From NCBI RefSeq assembly GCF_018446385.1, contig NC_056005.1, positions 66,748,239 to 66,812,238 of the forward strand: a stretch of DNA of 64,000 nucleotides, read 5' to 3'. Under the pieces are notes generated by a model. It worked only from the letters and a program-made list of their open reading frames with translations, did not search any database and was not told the DNA's origin. How positions within the stretch are numbered: position 1 is the first letter of the stretch; the number at the start of each line of letters is the position of its first letter. A program made the translations under genes and the position numbers. Positions 23,631 through 34,539 of the stretch are shown piece after piece. This DNA comes from Zingiber officinale (taxonomy: Eukaryota; Streptophyta; Magnoliopsida; Zingiberales; Zingiberaceae).

Positions 23631-23790
23631 CTACCCGGCCTGATAGTGCAGTAGATGGTTTGCGCTCCCTAGTCTGTCCAGATTCCTCCCATTTTCATCT
23701 TGCAGATAGTAAGATCCTGAACTGAACTTCTGTATCACTTTATATAGTTCATGTTGGATCGTTACACACGTGAGAGGGGGGAGGGGTGAA
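23631..23790 (-). pseudogene. Ty3/gypsy integrase C-terminal tail
   Basis: Minus-strand frame: HELYKVIQKFSSGSYYLQDE then NGRNLDRLGSANHLLHYQAG and stop. This is the usual end of a gypsy polyprotein (..G.Y.L.D..G..L.R.W.A..L..YY). Only about 50 residues remain and the upstream part is gone. 23546-23630 holds nothing I can name. Confidence 0.6.
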
Positions 23791-24489
23791 TCATATGGTT
23801 TTAAAAAACTTATCTTTTTCATTATACAAAATAAGTACGTAGCGAAAAACTAAATATGAAAATAAAATAAGCAAGAACTCGATTGGTTACTTGGTTTGGA
23901 GCTTTCGGTAACTCCTACTCCAAGACCCAGGATCCCGTGGACCATATCAATGGGCGATCCACTATAATCCTCTTCTGGAATTGCTAGAAGAGGGAAACAA
24001 GTACAATAGAAAAGATAAGATAAGTGTAACAAGCTACAATTTCCTTTTAAGCAATAATTAAGTACACAAAAGAAAACTTCGTTCCCCAACACTAGTAGAT
24101 GATCGAATCAATCTCAGTGTTGGATGACTCCTCAGCTATAGTTAGGTACAATAACGTCATATCAAAGTAGTAGCACAAAGTTTGAAGAGATTGGAGCATC
24201 GAACGGATGCGCAAAAGCTTGTAAAAGAGTTGTGTCTTGAAGGCTGGCTAAAATACTTTTTTATTAAGCATTGGAGGCGCCTTCCATAACATTGAAGGTG
24301 CCTTCAATGTGCAAAGTTTTATCCCAAAAAACTAGTGTCTTATTATCGTCGAGCTCTTCTGCGTTATCTGACCAAAGGAGCCTTCCAAACTCTTGAAGGC
24401 GCCTTCCAATGCGTCGAGATCTTCACATTTTGTGCTCCTTTCACTCTGCAAAATGTGTTAATCTAACACAAAATATCTAACCTATAAAA
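23752..24489 (-). mobile_element. LTR family D, 3' part on minus strand (split LTR)
   Basis: On the minus strand the LTR ends ..GTGTGTAACGATCCAACA at 23752. Its other half is 39143-40106, starting TGTTGGTGCAATTG at 40106; the Athila-like element 24490-39142 splits it. GGCGCC-type palindromes at 24273-24285, 24291-24308 and 24395-24406 lie just upstream (minus strand) of an A/T TATA-like stretch at 24255-24268. No PBS is seen beyond 23752, so it is a solo or truncated LTR. The flanking pentamers GTTCA and ATCCA do not match. Style resembles copia LTRs. Confidence 0.65.
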
Positions 24490-26374
24490 TGATGTGTGTA
24501 GATTATATATGTTATTTTGTATTGTTTAAAGTACATATTTCTATATTCAATGCCTATGATCTATGCTTTTGTATGTTAATTTTAGTAAAATTACTATTTT
24601 ACATCCAGAGATCTACTTAGTACCTGTTTTCATTTTTAGAAGTACTTTGGAGTAGAAAAAAAGATTCAAAAGATGCAAAAATGATCATTTAAAGAAAACT
24701 ATGACCTAGTCATATCTCCCCCGGGTTGTAGAAAGCAAAGAATTGGAGCACCCAAGTCTTGGGGCACAAGCGGCAACAAACTTCCAGAGTCAAATTAGAC
24801 CTAGCCATACCCTGAGGAATGGCCAGGAAAAGACCTAGAAGGATAACTGTGCCTAAAGGCATGACCAAGGAATTAGTTAAGACATTGCCATGCCAAATGG
24901 CACTACTAGAGAGCTCAATCTAGTGCAGAATTAGCTTGGGTTGTGCCATTTAACATGACCATCGCCAAAAATCTAGCTTTCATCTAGTTTTGAAGAACTA
25001 GCTGTGCCAAATGGCATGACCCAGAAAGCCTAAACAAAGCAGTGTCTGCTTTGACCGTGCCAATTGGCATGACTAATAAGCCAGAGATAGCTCTAGCCAT
25101 GCCAAATGGCATGACCAGAAGCTAGAGAGTGGCCTTGCTCATGCCAAATGGCACGGGTCGTGCCCCTAAACATGGGTACCCTATGATGCCACCCATATAA
25201 AAGGGGTACTTCATCCCCTTTACAAAAAAGAGGAAGTTCCAAGGTCGGTGGAGACCCCCTAGGTCAAATCGTTGCACAAGGAGTCATCATCTGAATGATC
25301 CGAGGTTGTTCTACTGCTCCATCCTCGTTGACACTCTAAGATCTGCATCCAAGAGATTCACTTGACATCAAAGGATAAGCTTCTTCTTCCCCTTCTTTGG
25401 GTTTTTGAGGTTCTATCATTTTGAGTCCTTAGATTATAGTTCTTTCTATTATGGAGTAGATCTGCATTGTTCTAAGATATAGGGAATAATTGTAATGTGT
25501 GGATGATGTAAAACTCTATGGATTTTCTAATTTTGTTGCTTAATAAAGATTTTATGGAACATGTTCAGTTTGATGAAATACTTGTAAGAAGGTTTTTTCT
25601 ATAGATCTGAATTTTATCTATCTAAATTGCATTTTTGTATATATAGATTTAATTTCTGTACTTGATACATTACTGTGTATCTAGATTTGAGCATGAATAT
25701 AAAGTTTTATTGAATAGTTACACAGATTGTTACCTCTTTTGAGTGTATGTTCCGATATAGCTCGGCATGGCTTTAGGATCCTTGTTTAACGTTGATTATC
25801 TAAAGTAACTATCTTTCTATATGAAACATAAACTCCTATGGGAGAACAATTATATGTATGGATGAGTCTATCACTTGACCTAATAGGCTTTTCCTAAGCA
25901 TATGATACAGCAAGTGCCCTACGTAATATAGAGACGTAAACCTGAGGGAGACCTTGTGACAGGAGGTATTCTACTGAAAACCCAGACTCTCTAAGTTACT
26001 TCTTCACTTGATGACATACTTAGTTACTTGCAAGGAAAGTACTCTGATACACCATCGCGGGGTGGTATTTGATAGTAATTTAGACCATCTGCAAACATAG
26101 AAGTGGAGAATTAGGATTGGACAAATTCATAGCAAAACATTCACCATTACAATGAAATTGAAGGCCTAGAACATATTCTTGAATTAAGGGCTTCCTAATT
26201 ATCTTTCTTTTATTTTCACATTTTAGTTGATAATTTCAAATCAAATAATTATCGATTTGGTCTAGTTAAGTTCGAAGTGCAGAACTAATTAGCATTTGAT
26301 CCTTAGTCCTCATGGAATCAACTTATATAAATTTTATTACTTGATGATGCTCGTGTGCTTGCAGGAACACATCA
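24490..26374 (+). mobile_element. 5' LTR of Athila-like element B
   Basis: Starts TGATGTGTGTAGATTATA and ends GCAGGAACACATCA. TATA box TATAAAAG at 25196-25203. Upstream, 24770-25160 holds repeated stem motifs of the type CATGCCA-AA-TGGCATG (25098-25113) and the perfect palindrome TGCCAATTGGCA (25058-25069). The start resembles the LTR start of the array family (TGATGTGTGAAGATTATA), showing common descent. Confidence 0.9.
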
Positions 26375-26380
26375 AGTTTT

Positions 26381-26396
26381 TGGCACCGTTGCCGGG
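26381..26396 (+). other. Primer-binding site (tRNA-Asp type), element B
   Basis: TGGCACCGTTGCCGGG, six bases inside the LTR end. It differs by one base from TGGCGCCGTTGCCGGG in the array copies, the site complementary to the 3' end of plant tRNA-Asp used by Athila elements. Confidence 0.85.
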
Positions 26397-26602
26397 GGTT
26401 GAGTGCTTTAAATCTAGTTAGTTTACATTAGAGTTTGTTTAGACAATTCTTTTATTTTATAATTCTTTCATTCTTTCATTTTTATTCTTTATTTTTTATC
26501 TTTCATTTCTACACTTTTATTTCTACAATTTCAATTCTACAATTTGGTTTCTTTAAAAGAAAATCTGAAAACAACAAATTCTAATTTGTCTCTTATTTGT
26601 AT

Positions 26603-29248
26603 ATGCGAATGAATACTGTAGATATTTTGCCCGTTGACCCTGAGATCGACCAGATATATCATCGATTACTAAATCTACAAAAGACCTACAAGAGCAAGAA
26701 CAAAGAACCATGGCGAACAAATCTTTGAAGGATTATGTTGTACCTTATTCAAGAGGGCCAAGATGCAGTATCTCTAGACCTATAGTTGATGCCAATCATT
26801 TTGAATTAAAGCAAACTTTTATTTCCATAGTTCAACAACACCAATATGATGGTGGTCCGATGGAGGATCCTAATCATCATTTTGATAACTTCAATGAATT
26901 ATGTAGCATAATGCATATTAATAGAGTTCCTCCAGAGGCCATCAGATTATTACTATTTGGGTTTTCTTTGAGAGACTGAGCAAAAACCTAGCTAAATTCT
27001 TTGCCTCCAAATAGTATCACTTCTTGGGCTCAATGTGAGCAAGTCTTTCTGGATAAATTCTTTCCACTATGTAAGACAACACACCTCCATAATCTTATTA
27101 CAAGCTTCAAGCAAACAGACTCTGAATCTCTCTATGAAGCTTCGAATAGATTTAAGAGAATGCTGAGAGACTACCCACATAATAGATTGAAAAAGTAGCT
27201 CATGATTCACACTTTCTACTATGGTATAAATTATCAAACAAAGGTTTCCTTGGATTCTGCCATCGGAGGCGCACTAATGAACAAGGGCCTTAATGAGGCA
27301 CATTAATGAACAAAGGCCTTAATGAGGCGGAAGATATTATTTAGTGTGTGGCTCAGAGCCATCATCAATGGGCCTCAAAAAGAAGTGCGGTAGTAATTAA
27401 AATATCGGGAAAATACAATATGGACACCCTTGACTTAATAACTGCAAAACTTGATTCACTATCAAAGCAATTTGAGAATATGAATACGTGCTCGATAAAT
27501 GAAATTTCTATATCTTGTGAAGTATGTGGAGCTTCAGAATACATGAAAGATTCTTGTCCTCTTGGAGCTATTAGTATGCAAGTATCTCAAGTGGAACAAT
27601 GTGATGTTATTGGTAACTACAGTCAGAGGCAAAATAATCCGTACTCCAATACTTACAGCCTAGGATGGAAACATCATCCTAACTTCTCATATAAGAATAA
27701 TCAAGACTTTGGGCAATAATCTGGATAATAGTCAAGTCAACCAATTAATTTGAAAAGCTACTTGAGGAGATACTAGCTAATCAAAATGAAATGAAATCTA
27801 ACATCAAGAAAATGAACATTCGGTTAGATAACTCAGAAAAGCAAATGAATGTAAGAATGGACAACCAGGGCAAACACATCAAAATGCTTGAAAATCAAAT
27901 TACTCAAATAGCTAGTTCTTCTTTCTCAAGAGTACAAGGAAATTTCCCTGGTAAATTTAAACTTAATTCGTGGAGCATTGTAAGGCAATTGAGCTAAGAA
28001 GCAGACAGACCTTGGATAGACCCCAAGTGACTGCTATAGTTGAAGATGGAATTAACATTAGTGAAGAGCCGCCTTCTTCTTCCTCACATCCAAAGCATGA
28101 TAAAAAGGAAGAGGAGATTACCATTGAGGTTGGAGAGCTCTCATCTGCAACCAATATTCAAATAGTTCCATTCCCTCAAAGATTGCTCAGAGCACATAAA
28201 GATGTAGAGTTTGAAAATTTTTAGAAAAAATCAAAGAGATTTGTATTGATATACCATTATTGGATGCTCTGCATCAAATGCATGAATTCACCAAATTTAT
28301 GAATGATATAATTTCAAATAAAAGAAAGAAGGATAAGTTGGAGATAGTGGCCCTAACTGAGGAGGTTAGTGCATGACTTTTGAATGCATTGCCTCCCAAG
28401 CTCCAAGATCTAGAAAGTTTTTCAATACCATGCAAAATAAAAAAAATACTATTATTGACAAAACTTTTTATGATTTGGGAGCTAGTGTTAGTCTCATTCC
28501 CTACTCAATTTATAAGAAGTTGGGTTTAAGTGATCTGAAGCTAACTACTATCGCACTTCAACTTGTGAACTCTACATGTAGATATCCACTGGGCTTAGTT
28601 GAAGATGTGCAGGTAGAGATAGGGAGTTTTATCATCCCTACAGATTTTGTGATCCTAGACATGGAAGATGACTCAAAGATCACTATAATTCTTGGAAGGC
28701 CCTTCCTTGCCACAACTGAAGCTAATATTGATGGGAAGAATCACAAGCTATTACTAAAAGTTGGCAAGGAAGAGCTTATATTCGACTTATCCCCAGCTTC
28801 ACCGTACCCTTCTTTTGAAAAAGTTTCAAACTCTTCTCCAAGTCCGTTGATGCATATTGAAGATGATCACAAGTTTGGAGAAGAAAAACAAGAAAGATTT
28901 CTATATCATCCGACTCAACCCCCAGACATAATAGTTAGTCCGAGGAAGCAAGATTTGGTGCTGGTGGTGAACCACAATGTTGTGCTTCACCATCCTCCTA
29001 GACCACCATATAAAACAATTAATCCAGTGAAGAATAGAAGAGGGGTGTTGGGAGGACACCCTATAGAAAATTTAATCAACTCTTTTAGAAGGCCACCGGA
29101 TTTTCAGAGTCTGGTGAGGAAGGACATATACCTCGATGCTCACCACTACGAATGGACCATCTCGACAGAAGCTTGGTTGATAGAGGGGGCCGACAAGGTT
29201 GGCTGTGGAGGGGAGCATCTCCCTTTTATGGATAAGGCTCCTAGTTGA
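26603..29248 (+). pseudogene. Gag-protease of Athila-like element B (decayed)
   Basis: The ATG at 26603 (ATGCGAATG) matches the start chosen in the array copies; NKSLKDYVVPYSRGPRCSIS and GGPMEDPNHHFDNFNELCSI parallel the intact Gag. Stops occur at 26977 and 27196. A 28-bp segment is duplicated (27272-27299 and 27301-27328), and the frame breaks again near 27720 and 28225. The zinc knuckle at about 27521-27562 reads CEVCGASEYMKDSC, with Tyr where the ligand His belongs. The protease part (28373 on) keeps YDLGASVSLIPYSIYKKLGL and IILGRPFLATTEANIDGKNH. A longer C-terminal tail than in the array copies runs to 29248. Non-functional. Confidence 0.88.
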
Positions 29249-29249
29249 G

Positions 29250-29390
29250 CTGTGTCAAAGTTCGAGCTCGTGACCTTAAATTAGCTCTCCTTGGGAGGCA
29301 CTCCAAGAGTTTTATTTTCTTGTTTTGTTTCTTTATTTTTAATTTTATGGAGCCTAATACTTTCATCTTTATATTTTTTTTTTCAGGTTA
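29250..29390 (+). promoter_or_regulatory. Conserved stem and candidate splice acceptor, element B
   Basis: 29290-29307 (CTTGGGAGGCACTCCAAG) is the diverged counterpart of the perfect stem at 48710. TTTTTTTTTTCAG ends at 29386, the same place as the TTTTGTTTTCAG in the array copies, just ahead of the spacer leading to the second ORF. Confidence 0.55.
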
Positions 29391-29435
29391 TGGATGAATA
29401 TACAATGAAGGCCGAGAACTTATTAGAAAGGCAGA

Positions 29436-29790
29436 CGCTCTAGGACATGGCCATGAACTTGGCCATGCCTCTTATTTGGAGGAAAATAGGGGGCATGTTT
29501 AGGTTTTTGGACATGGCCATGCCTTTTAGCATGGCCATGACACTGACCCTGTGAATCCCCATGGCCACAGTAATGATTTGGCCTTGCCTATGCCATATGG
29601 CATGTGCATAGGAAGAGAAAGAAAGCCATTTTGGCTTTGTCGTGCCAAAAGGCATGGGCACATGTAGAGACAGTAAAATTGGCAGTGCCAATTTGGTACA
29701 GTTGGAGTCATTTGGCACAGGTCGTGCCAATGGAACACGGTTGGGATATAAACTCAGTCATGGCCATGCCCTAGGGCATGACAACCACCT
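29436..29790. repeat. Palindrome array in the internal spacer of element B
   Basis: The perfect palindrome CATGGCCATG recurs (near 29446, 29513 and 29531), together with stems such as TGCCATATGGCA (29589), GTGCCAAAAGGCATGGG and GCCATGCCCTAGGGCATGAC. The stem sequence is the same type as in this element's own LTR. Confidence 0.85.
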
Positions 29791-29835
29791 TACACCACCT
29801 CCCAAGCTCTAAAACTCCCTTCTTCTTCTCCTATT

Positions 29836-30745
29836 TGGTGAACCCTGTGGTTGTTTTGATGTGATCAACCAAGTTAGGTTAGGTTCTGCTTGTTATTTGA
29901 TCCCTGTGTCTAAGTGTTCAGGAACCTAGGAGCGTAAGAAGTTGAGCGACAGACGCAGCTAGCGAGAAGGACGACACGAGAAGGGAGCCGACGGGCTCGG
30001 TGTGTCCGAAGGATGAGAGAGATGCAAAAGAGTACTCCGGTGGACGAGAAGAACATGCGCAACATTCGAGGGACGAGAAGCCGGGATGGAAGCCTGCTCG
30101 AGGAAAAGACCGGAAGATGGGTTCGGGTGAGCCCTATTCCAGATAGTAGAGATCACCTAAACAAATAGAGCCGGAGCGGAAGAGACCCAGACCGAGGTGA
30201 GCTGAAACGGAGCAGAAGGCTCAGCCCAAAAGTCAAACCTGAGTTGACTTCCATGTTCGGGCGCCCGGATCAATCCTGGGAGCCTGGACCTCCGAGCGCT
30301 CAGAACAGCCCGGGGTGCCCGGAGATGGATTTTGACCAGATCGAGTCAAAACCCAATCTGGATGTTGGGGGATAAAATTTTATCCCCCCAGGGCGCCCAA
30401 AACCCTTTAGGGCGCCCCGACAAAGGCTATAAATAAAGCCTTGGTCCATATCTTTTCATGAATTCAAGCAATCAACTCTATATTGATTTCTAGCAATAGT
30501 TTTGAGCTTTTAGTGTATAAAAGGCTTCTCCACCTTCAGAGAAGGAGATCTTTAGTGCACTTTTCGTCGTCTTAGATTAACAACCATTTTGGTTGTAATC
30601 AAGTCAACTTCTGGTCTTCTTTGATTCTTTTTGTCTTATTACTTTATTATTATTCCTATTTATTTTGAGTTGAAAGTCTTGAGGAGGGTATCTTTAATTT
30701 TGCAGGAAATTCACCCCCTTCTTGCCGGCCCCCGCTGCGCCAACA
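29836..30745 (+). mobile_element. 5' LTR of copia element C
   Basis: TGGTGAACCC..CTGCGCCAACA. A 22-bp perfect palindrome lies at 30367-30388 (core ATAAAATTTTAT flanked by G/C runs). CGGGCGCCCG is at 30258-30267, and GGGCGCCC at 30391-30398 and 30410-30417. TATAAATA follows at 30428-30435. Confidence 0.9.
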
Positions 30746-30747
30746 AG

Positions 30748-30759
30748 TGGTATCAGAGC
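30748..30759 (+). other. Primer-binding site (tRNA-iMet type), copia element C
   Basis: TGGTATCAGAGC, two bases inside the 5' LTR end; the standard plant initiator-Met primer site. Confidence 0.92.
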
Positions 30760-30810
30760 CCAATATCCTTAGAAGGACTAACCGCCGACTGAAGCACAAA
30801 GGTCAGGACG

Positions 30811-31700
30811 ATGGCCGACGCGAACATTCATCCCCCGAAATTCGACGGAGACTTCGCTACTTGGAAGCGAAAAATGGAGGTATTTTTTAAGACCAAATTT
30901 GATATCCTTTTAATAATGAAATATGAATATATAGCGCCAAAAGACAAAGAAGAATACAACTGGATGAAGAAGGAGTAGGCCGATTTCGTGGCCAACGGAA
31001 AAGCAGAATTTCACCTGCTTAGCGTTCTGCCGCCCAGGAGGTAAGTCGGATCGGAAGCTACGACTCTGCCAAAGACCTCTGGGAAAAATTCCCGGAGCTC
31101 CACGAAGGCACCTCAGAAGCAAAGCTAGCGAGGTGTGACATCCTTCAGACCCAGTTAACAAACCTCCGGATGAATAATGACGAGAAGGTAGCGCAACTCT
31201 AAGCAAGAATTAAGGAGTTGATAACTCAACTGACCAACCTCAGAGAACCGGTAACGAACCGAGACTCTATCCGGTATACGCTCAACGTCTTCCCAAGAAC
31301 TCCAGAGTGGGCGTCCTTAGTAGATGCTTACTACATCTCTAAGGACCTTGAGGTAAGTAATTTAGAAAATTTATTCTCTACATTTGAACTTCATGAGTCT
31401 CGAATCGCAGAGCTTAAACAAACGAAGGAGACAAACCTCAATATTGACCTACAAGCTAAAAAGGATGATCCCGATTCTGAAGCATCGATCGACGAAACTG
31501 AAGCGGCTCTTCTGGTAAGAAAATTAAATAAATTTATTAAAACTAACAAATTTTGATAGCGGTCGAAAAAGCATCAACACTATAAAAAGATAGTTCGATG
31601 CTACAATTACAACGAGGAAGGGCACATCAAGGATGACTGCCCCAAATTAAAGAAAAAGGACAAGTCTCAGAGACCGATATCCACTAAACGCAAAAATCTG
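30811..31700 (+). pseudogene. SIRE-like copia Gag remnant
   Basis: The ATG at 30811 opens MADANIHPPKFDGDFATWKR, the conserved start of SIRE/Maximus-type Gag. A TAG at 30976 and later breaks disrupt it. 31218-31556 keeps LREPVTNRDSIRYTLNVFPR and a coiled stretch. The zinc knuckle near 31600 reads CYNYNEEGHIKDDC, with the second Cys changed to Tyr. Confidence 0.85.
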
Positions 31701-31842
31701 AAGGCCACATGGGATGATTCTTCATCATCCGAATTAGAAGTCGAAGCCTTCTCAGGAATAGCACTAATAGCCAACCATCTCTTTGACGATGACTTTGACT
31801 CAGAGATAAGCATAGATGAAGGGGGAGGATCCTCAAAAGAAG

Positions 31843-32205
31843 AAGAAAGCTGCGACGAAGGGGGAGCATCACCAAGAGAGGTAAGTAAGGTACGTGATCT
31901 CACCCCTACTCAATCCTTTAAATTTATCAAAGTGCTTACGAAAGATCTAGCAAAATTAGAAAAATAAAATGCTAAATTGAAATTGAACTTAACAAAATCA
32001 TGCCCCACTAGAAATATATGTGCGACGAAGAAAGCTGCGACGAAGGGGGAGCATCACCAAGAGAGGTAAGTAAGGTACGTGATCTCACCCCTACTCAATC
32101 CTTTAAATTTATCAAAGTGCTTACGAAAGATCTAGCAAAATTAGAAAAATAAAATGCTAAATTGAAATTGAACTTAACAAAATCATGCCCCACTAGAAAT
32201 ATATG
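31843..32205 (+). repeat. 185-bp tandem duplication in copia element C
   Basis: 31843-32020 is repeated nearly perfectly at 32028-32205 (offset 185). Both copies carry the segment from GAAGAAAGCTGCGACGAAG to GAAATATATG. The near-identity shows the duplication is recent relative to other damage in the element. Confidence 0.9.
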
Positions 32206-33269
32206 ATAATTTAAAATTAGAAAATGAAAGATTAAAAATTGAAATTGAGAAGTTGAAAAATAATCATGCATGCTTAAATAAATTTCCAAAATCAAAACTA
32301 AGAACTTTTGGAAAATTAAATTGGTATATTAGAAAACATCAGGGAAAACTTAGGAAAGTTCCAAGAAACTATATACCCCCTATGTTTCTGATTAATCCAG
32401 TAGGAAAGAACCTTTACTAGGTTCCAAAACCATTGCTAGATTAAATTTAAAAAGTTAAAGGCTTTCAATGAGAAAATTAAACAGTAAATTTCCTTATGAG
32501 GCTTTGACTAGAAAGTGGTTGTTGCTCTAATAACTAAGAAGGCCTAGTGTCTCGCCACTGCCTGGAAGCCAAATATAGAAATGAAATGTTTAATTAACTT
32601 TCTTGAAAAGCATTAAAATTAGAATTACATAATGCTTGTAAAAGTTCTTCAAACATTTTTTTCTTCAAAAATATTTTTTGAGAAAATATTTTTGTTTAAG
32701 TTATTTTTTTTAAAAAAATCTATACTTAGAGAAATTCTCCTGTGAATTTTTTTTAACTTAAAATTTTTTGGAAAATCTTTAAAACTATTTTTTCCTAAGT
32801 TAAAAAGACCTCTAAATGTTAGAATTTTTTTTAAAAAAAATCTTGGATTAACTTAGAATTTTTGTGAAATCTTAAGGAAATACCTAGAAATCTTTTTTAA
32901 AATAACTGATTTTGTACTTAGAATTTTTTTGAAATTTTCTCAAACATATCTATATTTTCAAAATCATCTCTGAAAAAATTTCAAATAACTAATTTTTTTT
33001 AGTTTTACACTTTACTTGAAATTTTTCAAAAAAAAACCCTTACCTTATACTTTTTTACGTCATTATTTTTACTGTGATCAAAGGGGAGAAGTAGGTATAC
33101 AAGTTAAGGGGGAGTTAGGAAAATTGAAAAATTAAAATTTTTTTGGTATTACAAATTTCTTTTTGTAACTTTTATCCTTAAACTGTTAGTTAGTAATTTC
33201 TTTCAAATTACTATTTGTTTTTATACCCTAACTTGAACATGAGTTGATACACATCAAAAAGAGGGAGAT
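32206..33269 (+). other. Non-coding 3' part of copia element C
   Basis: AT-rich with many A and T runs (32640-33060). It contains the block 32502-32600 that resembles 12742-12838 of the other copia LTR, purine-rich tracts near 33082-33118, and the terminal purine tract AAAAAGAGGGAGAT at 33256-33269. No ORF. Confidence 0.7.
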
Positions 33270-34159
33270 TGTTGAACCCCGTGGTTGTTTTGATGTGATC
33301 AAACAACTTAGGTTAGGTCCTGCTTGTTATTTGATCCCTGTGTCTAAGTGTGAAGGAACCTAGGAGCGTAGGAAGTCGAGTGAAAGACGTAACTAGCGAG
33401 AAGGATGACACGGGAAGGGAGCCGACGGGCTCGGTGTGTCCGAAGGACGAGAGAGCTGCGGAAGAGTATTCTAGTGGATAAGAAGAACGTGTGCGGCGTT
33501 CGAGGGATGAGAAGCTGGGATGGAAGCCTGCTTGAGGAAAAGATCGGAAGATGGGTTCAGGTGAGCCCTATTCCGGATAGCGGAGATCACCCAAAAAAAT
33601 GGAGCCGGAGCGAAAAAGACCCGGACCGAGACGAGCTGAAACAGAGCAGAAGGCCTGGACCAAAAGTCAAACTTGAGTTGACTTTCATGTCTGGGCGTTC
33701 GGACCTCCGGGCACTCGGAACAGCCTGGGGTGCTTGGTGTTGGATTTTGACTAGATGGAATCAAAATTCGATCTGAACATTGGGGGATAAAATTTTATCC
33801 CCCAGGGCGCCCAAAACCCTTTAGGGTGCCCCGACCAAGGCTATAAATAAAGCCTTGGTCCAGATCTTTTCATGAATTCAAGCAATCAACTCTGTATTCA
33901 TTTCTAACAATAGTTCTGAGCTTTTAGTGTGTAAAAGACTTCTCCACCTTCAAAGAAGGAGATCGTTAGTGCGCTTTTCATCATCTTGGATTAATAACCA
34001 TCTTAGTTGTAACCAAGTCAACTTCTGATCTTCTCTGATTCTTTTTGCCTTATTACTTTATTATTATTGCTATTTATTTTGAGTCGAAAGTCTTGAGGAG
34101 AGTATTTTTAATTTTGCAGGCAATTCACCCCACTCTTGCCGGCCCCCGCTGGGCCAACA
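33270..34159 (+). mobile_element. 3' LTR of copia element C
   Basis: TGTTGAACCCCGTGG..GCTGGGCCAACA. A 24-bp perfect palindrome at 33781-33804 matches that of the 5' LTR. GGGCGCCC follows, then TATAAATA at about 33842. Confidence 0.92.
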
Positions 34160-34164
34160 CTATT

Positions 34165-34539
34165 CACCTCTCTTCTTCTTCTAAACTCTCTTCTCTTCTC
34201 AAAACCTCTTCTTCTTATATGAGATCTACTTCTCCAACTCTTAAATCTCTTCTCTTCCATCCCAAATAAACATAGATCTCAAATAAATCCTTCTTCTCGT
34301 CTCTATAGATCTAGATCTAGATAACCTTCAAGATCTAGATCTTGATCTAGATCAAGAAACTTTCTCTTCCTTAAGATCTAGATCTCTTCTCTCTTCCTCT
34401 TTGTCTTTTTCTCTAGATCCCTTCTTATCCTTCTAATAACTCTCTTCAAGAGAGCTTTTCCTCTTCTTCTTTTCTTTTCTTATTTAGATCTAGTTTCCCT
34501 AATTGCAAATAAACTTTCCCAATTTGGATATATTTCAGT
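34165..34539 (+). other. C/T-rich leader of the second ORF, element B
   Basis: A pyrimidine-rich untranslated stretch, as in the array copies before their second ORF. It contains two overlapping 16-bp perfect palindromes, CAAGATCTAGATCTTG (34329-34344) and CTTGATCTAGATCAAG (34341-34356), and further AGATCTAGATC repeats. Confidence 0.7.

Larger units (their letters stand above)
29836..34159 (+). mobile_element. SIRE-like copia element C, pol deleted
   Basis: LTRs 29836-30745 and 33270-34159, flanked by a perfect 5-bp duplication CTATT (29831-29835, 34160-34164). It contains an iMet PBS and a broken gag, but no integrase, RT or RNase H; about 1.6 kb of AT-rich non-coding DNA follows gag. Its total length of 4.3 kb marks an internal-deletion derivative that would depend on a full-length relative. 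It sits in the spacer of Athila-like element B. Confidence 0.92.

Noticed and set aside
29440-29738. Minus-strand ORFs in the element B spacer
   Set aside because: They reflect the CATGGCCATG repeats, not a gene.
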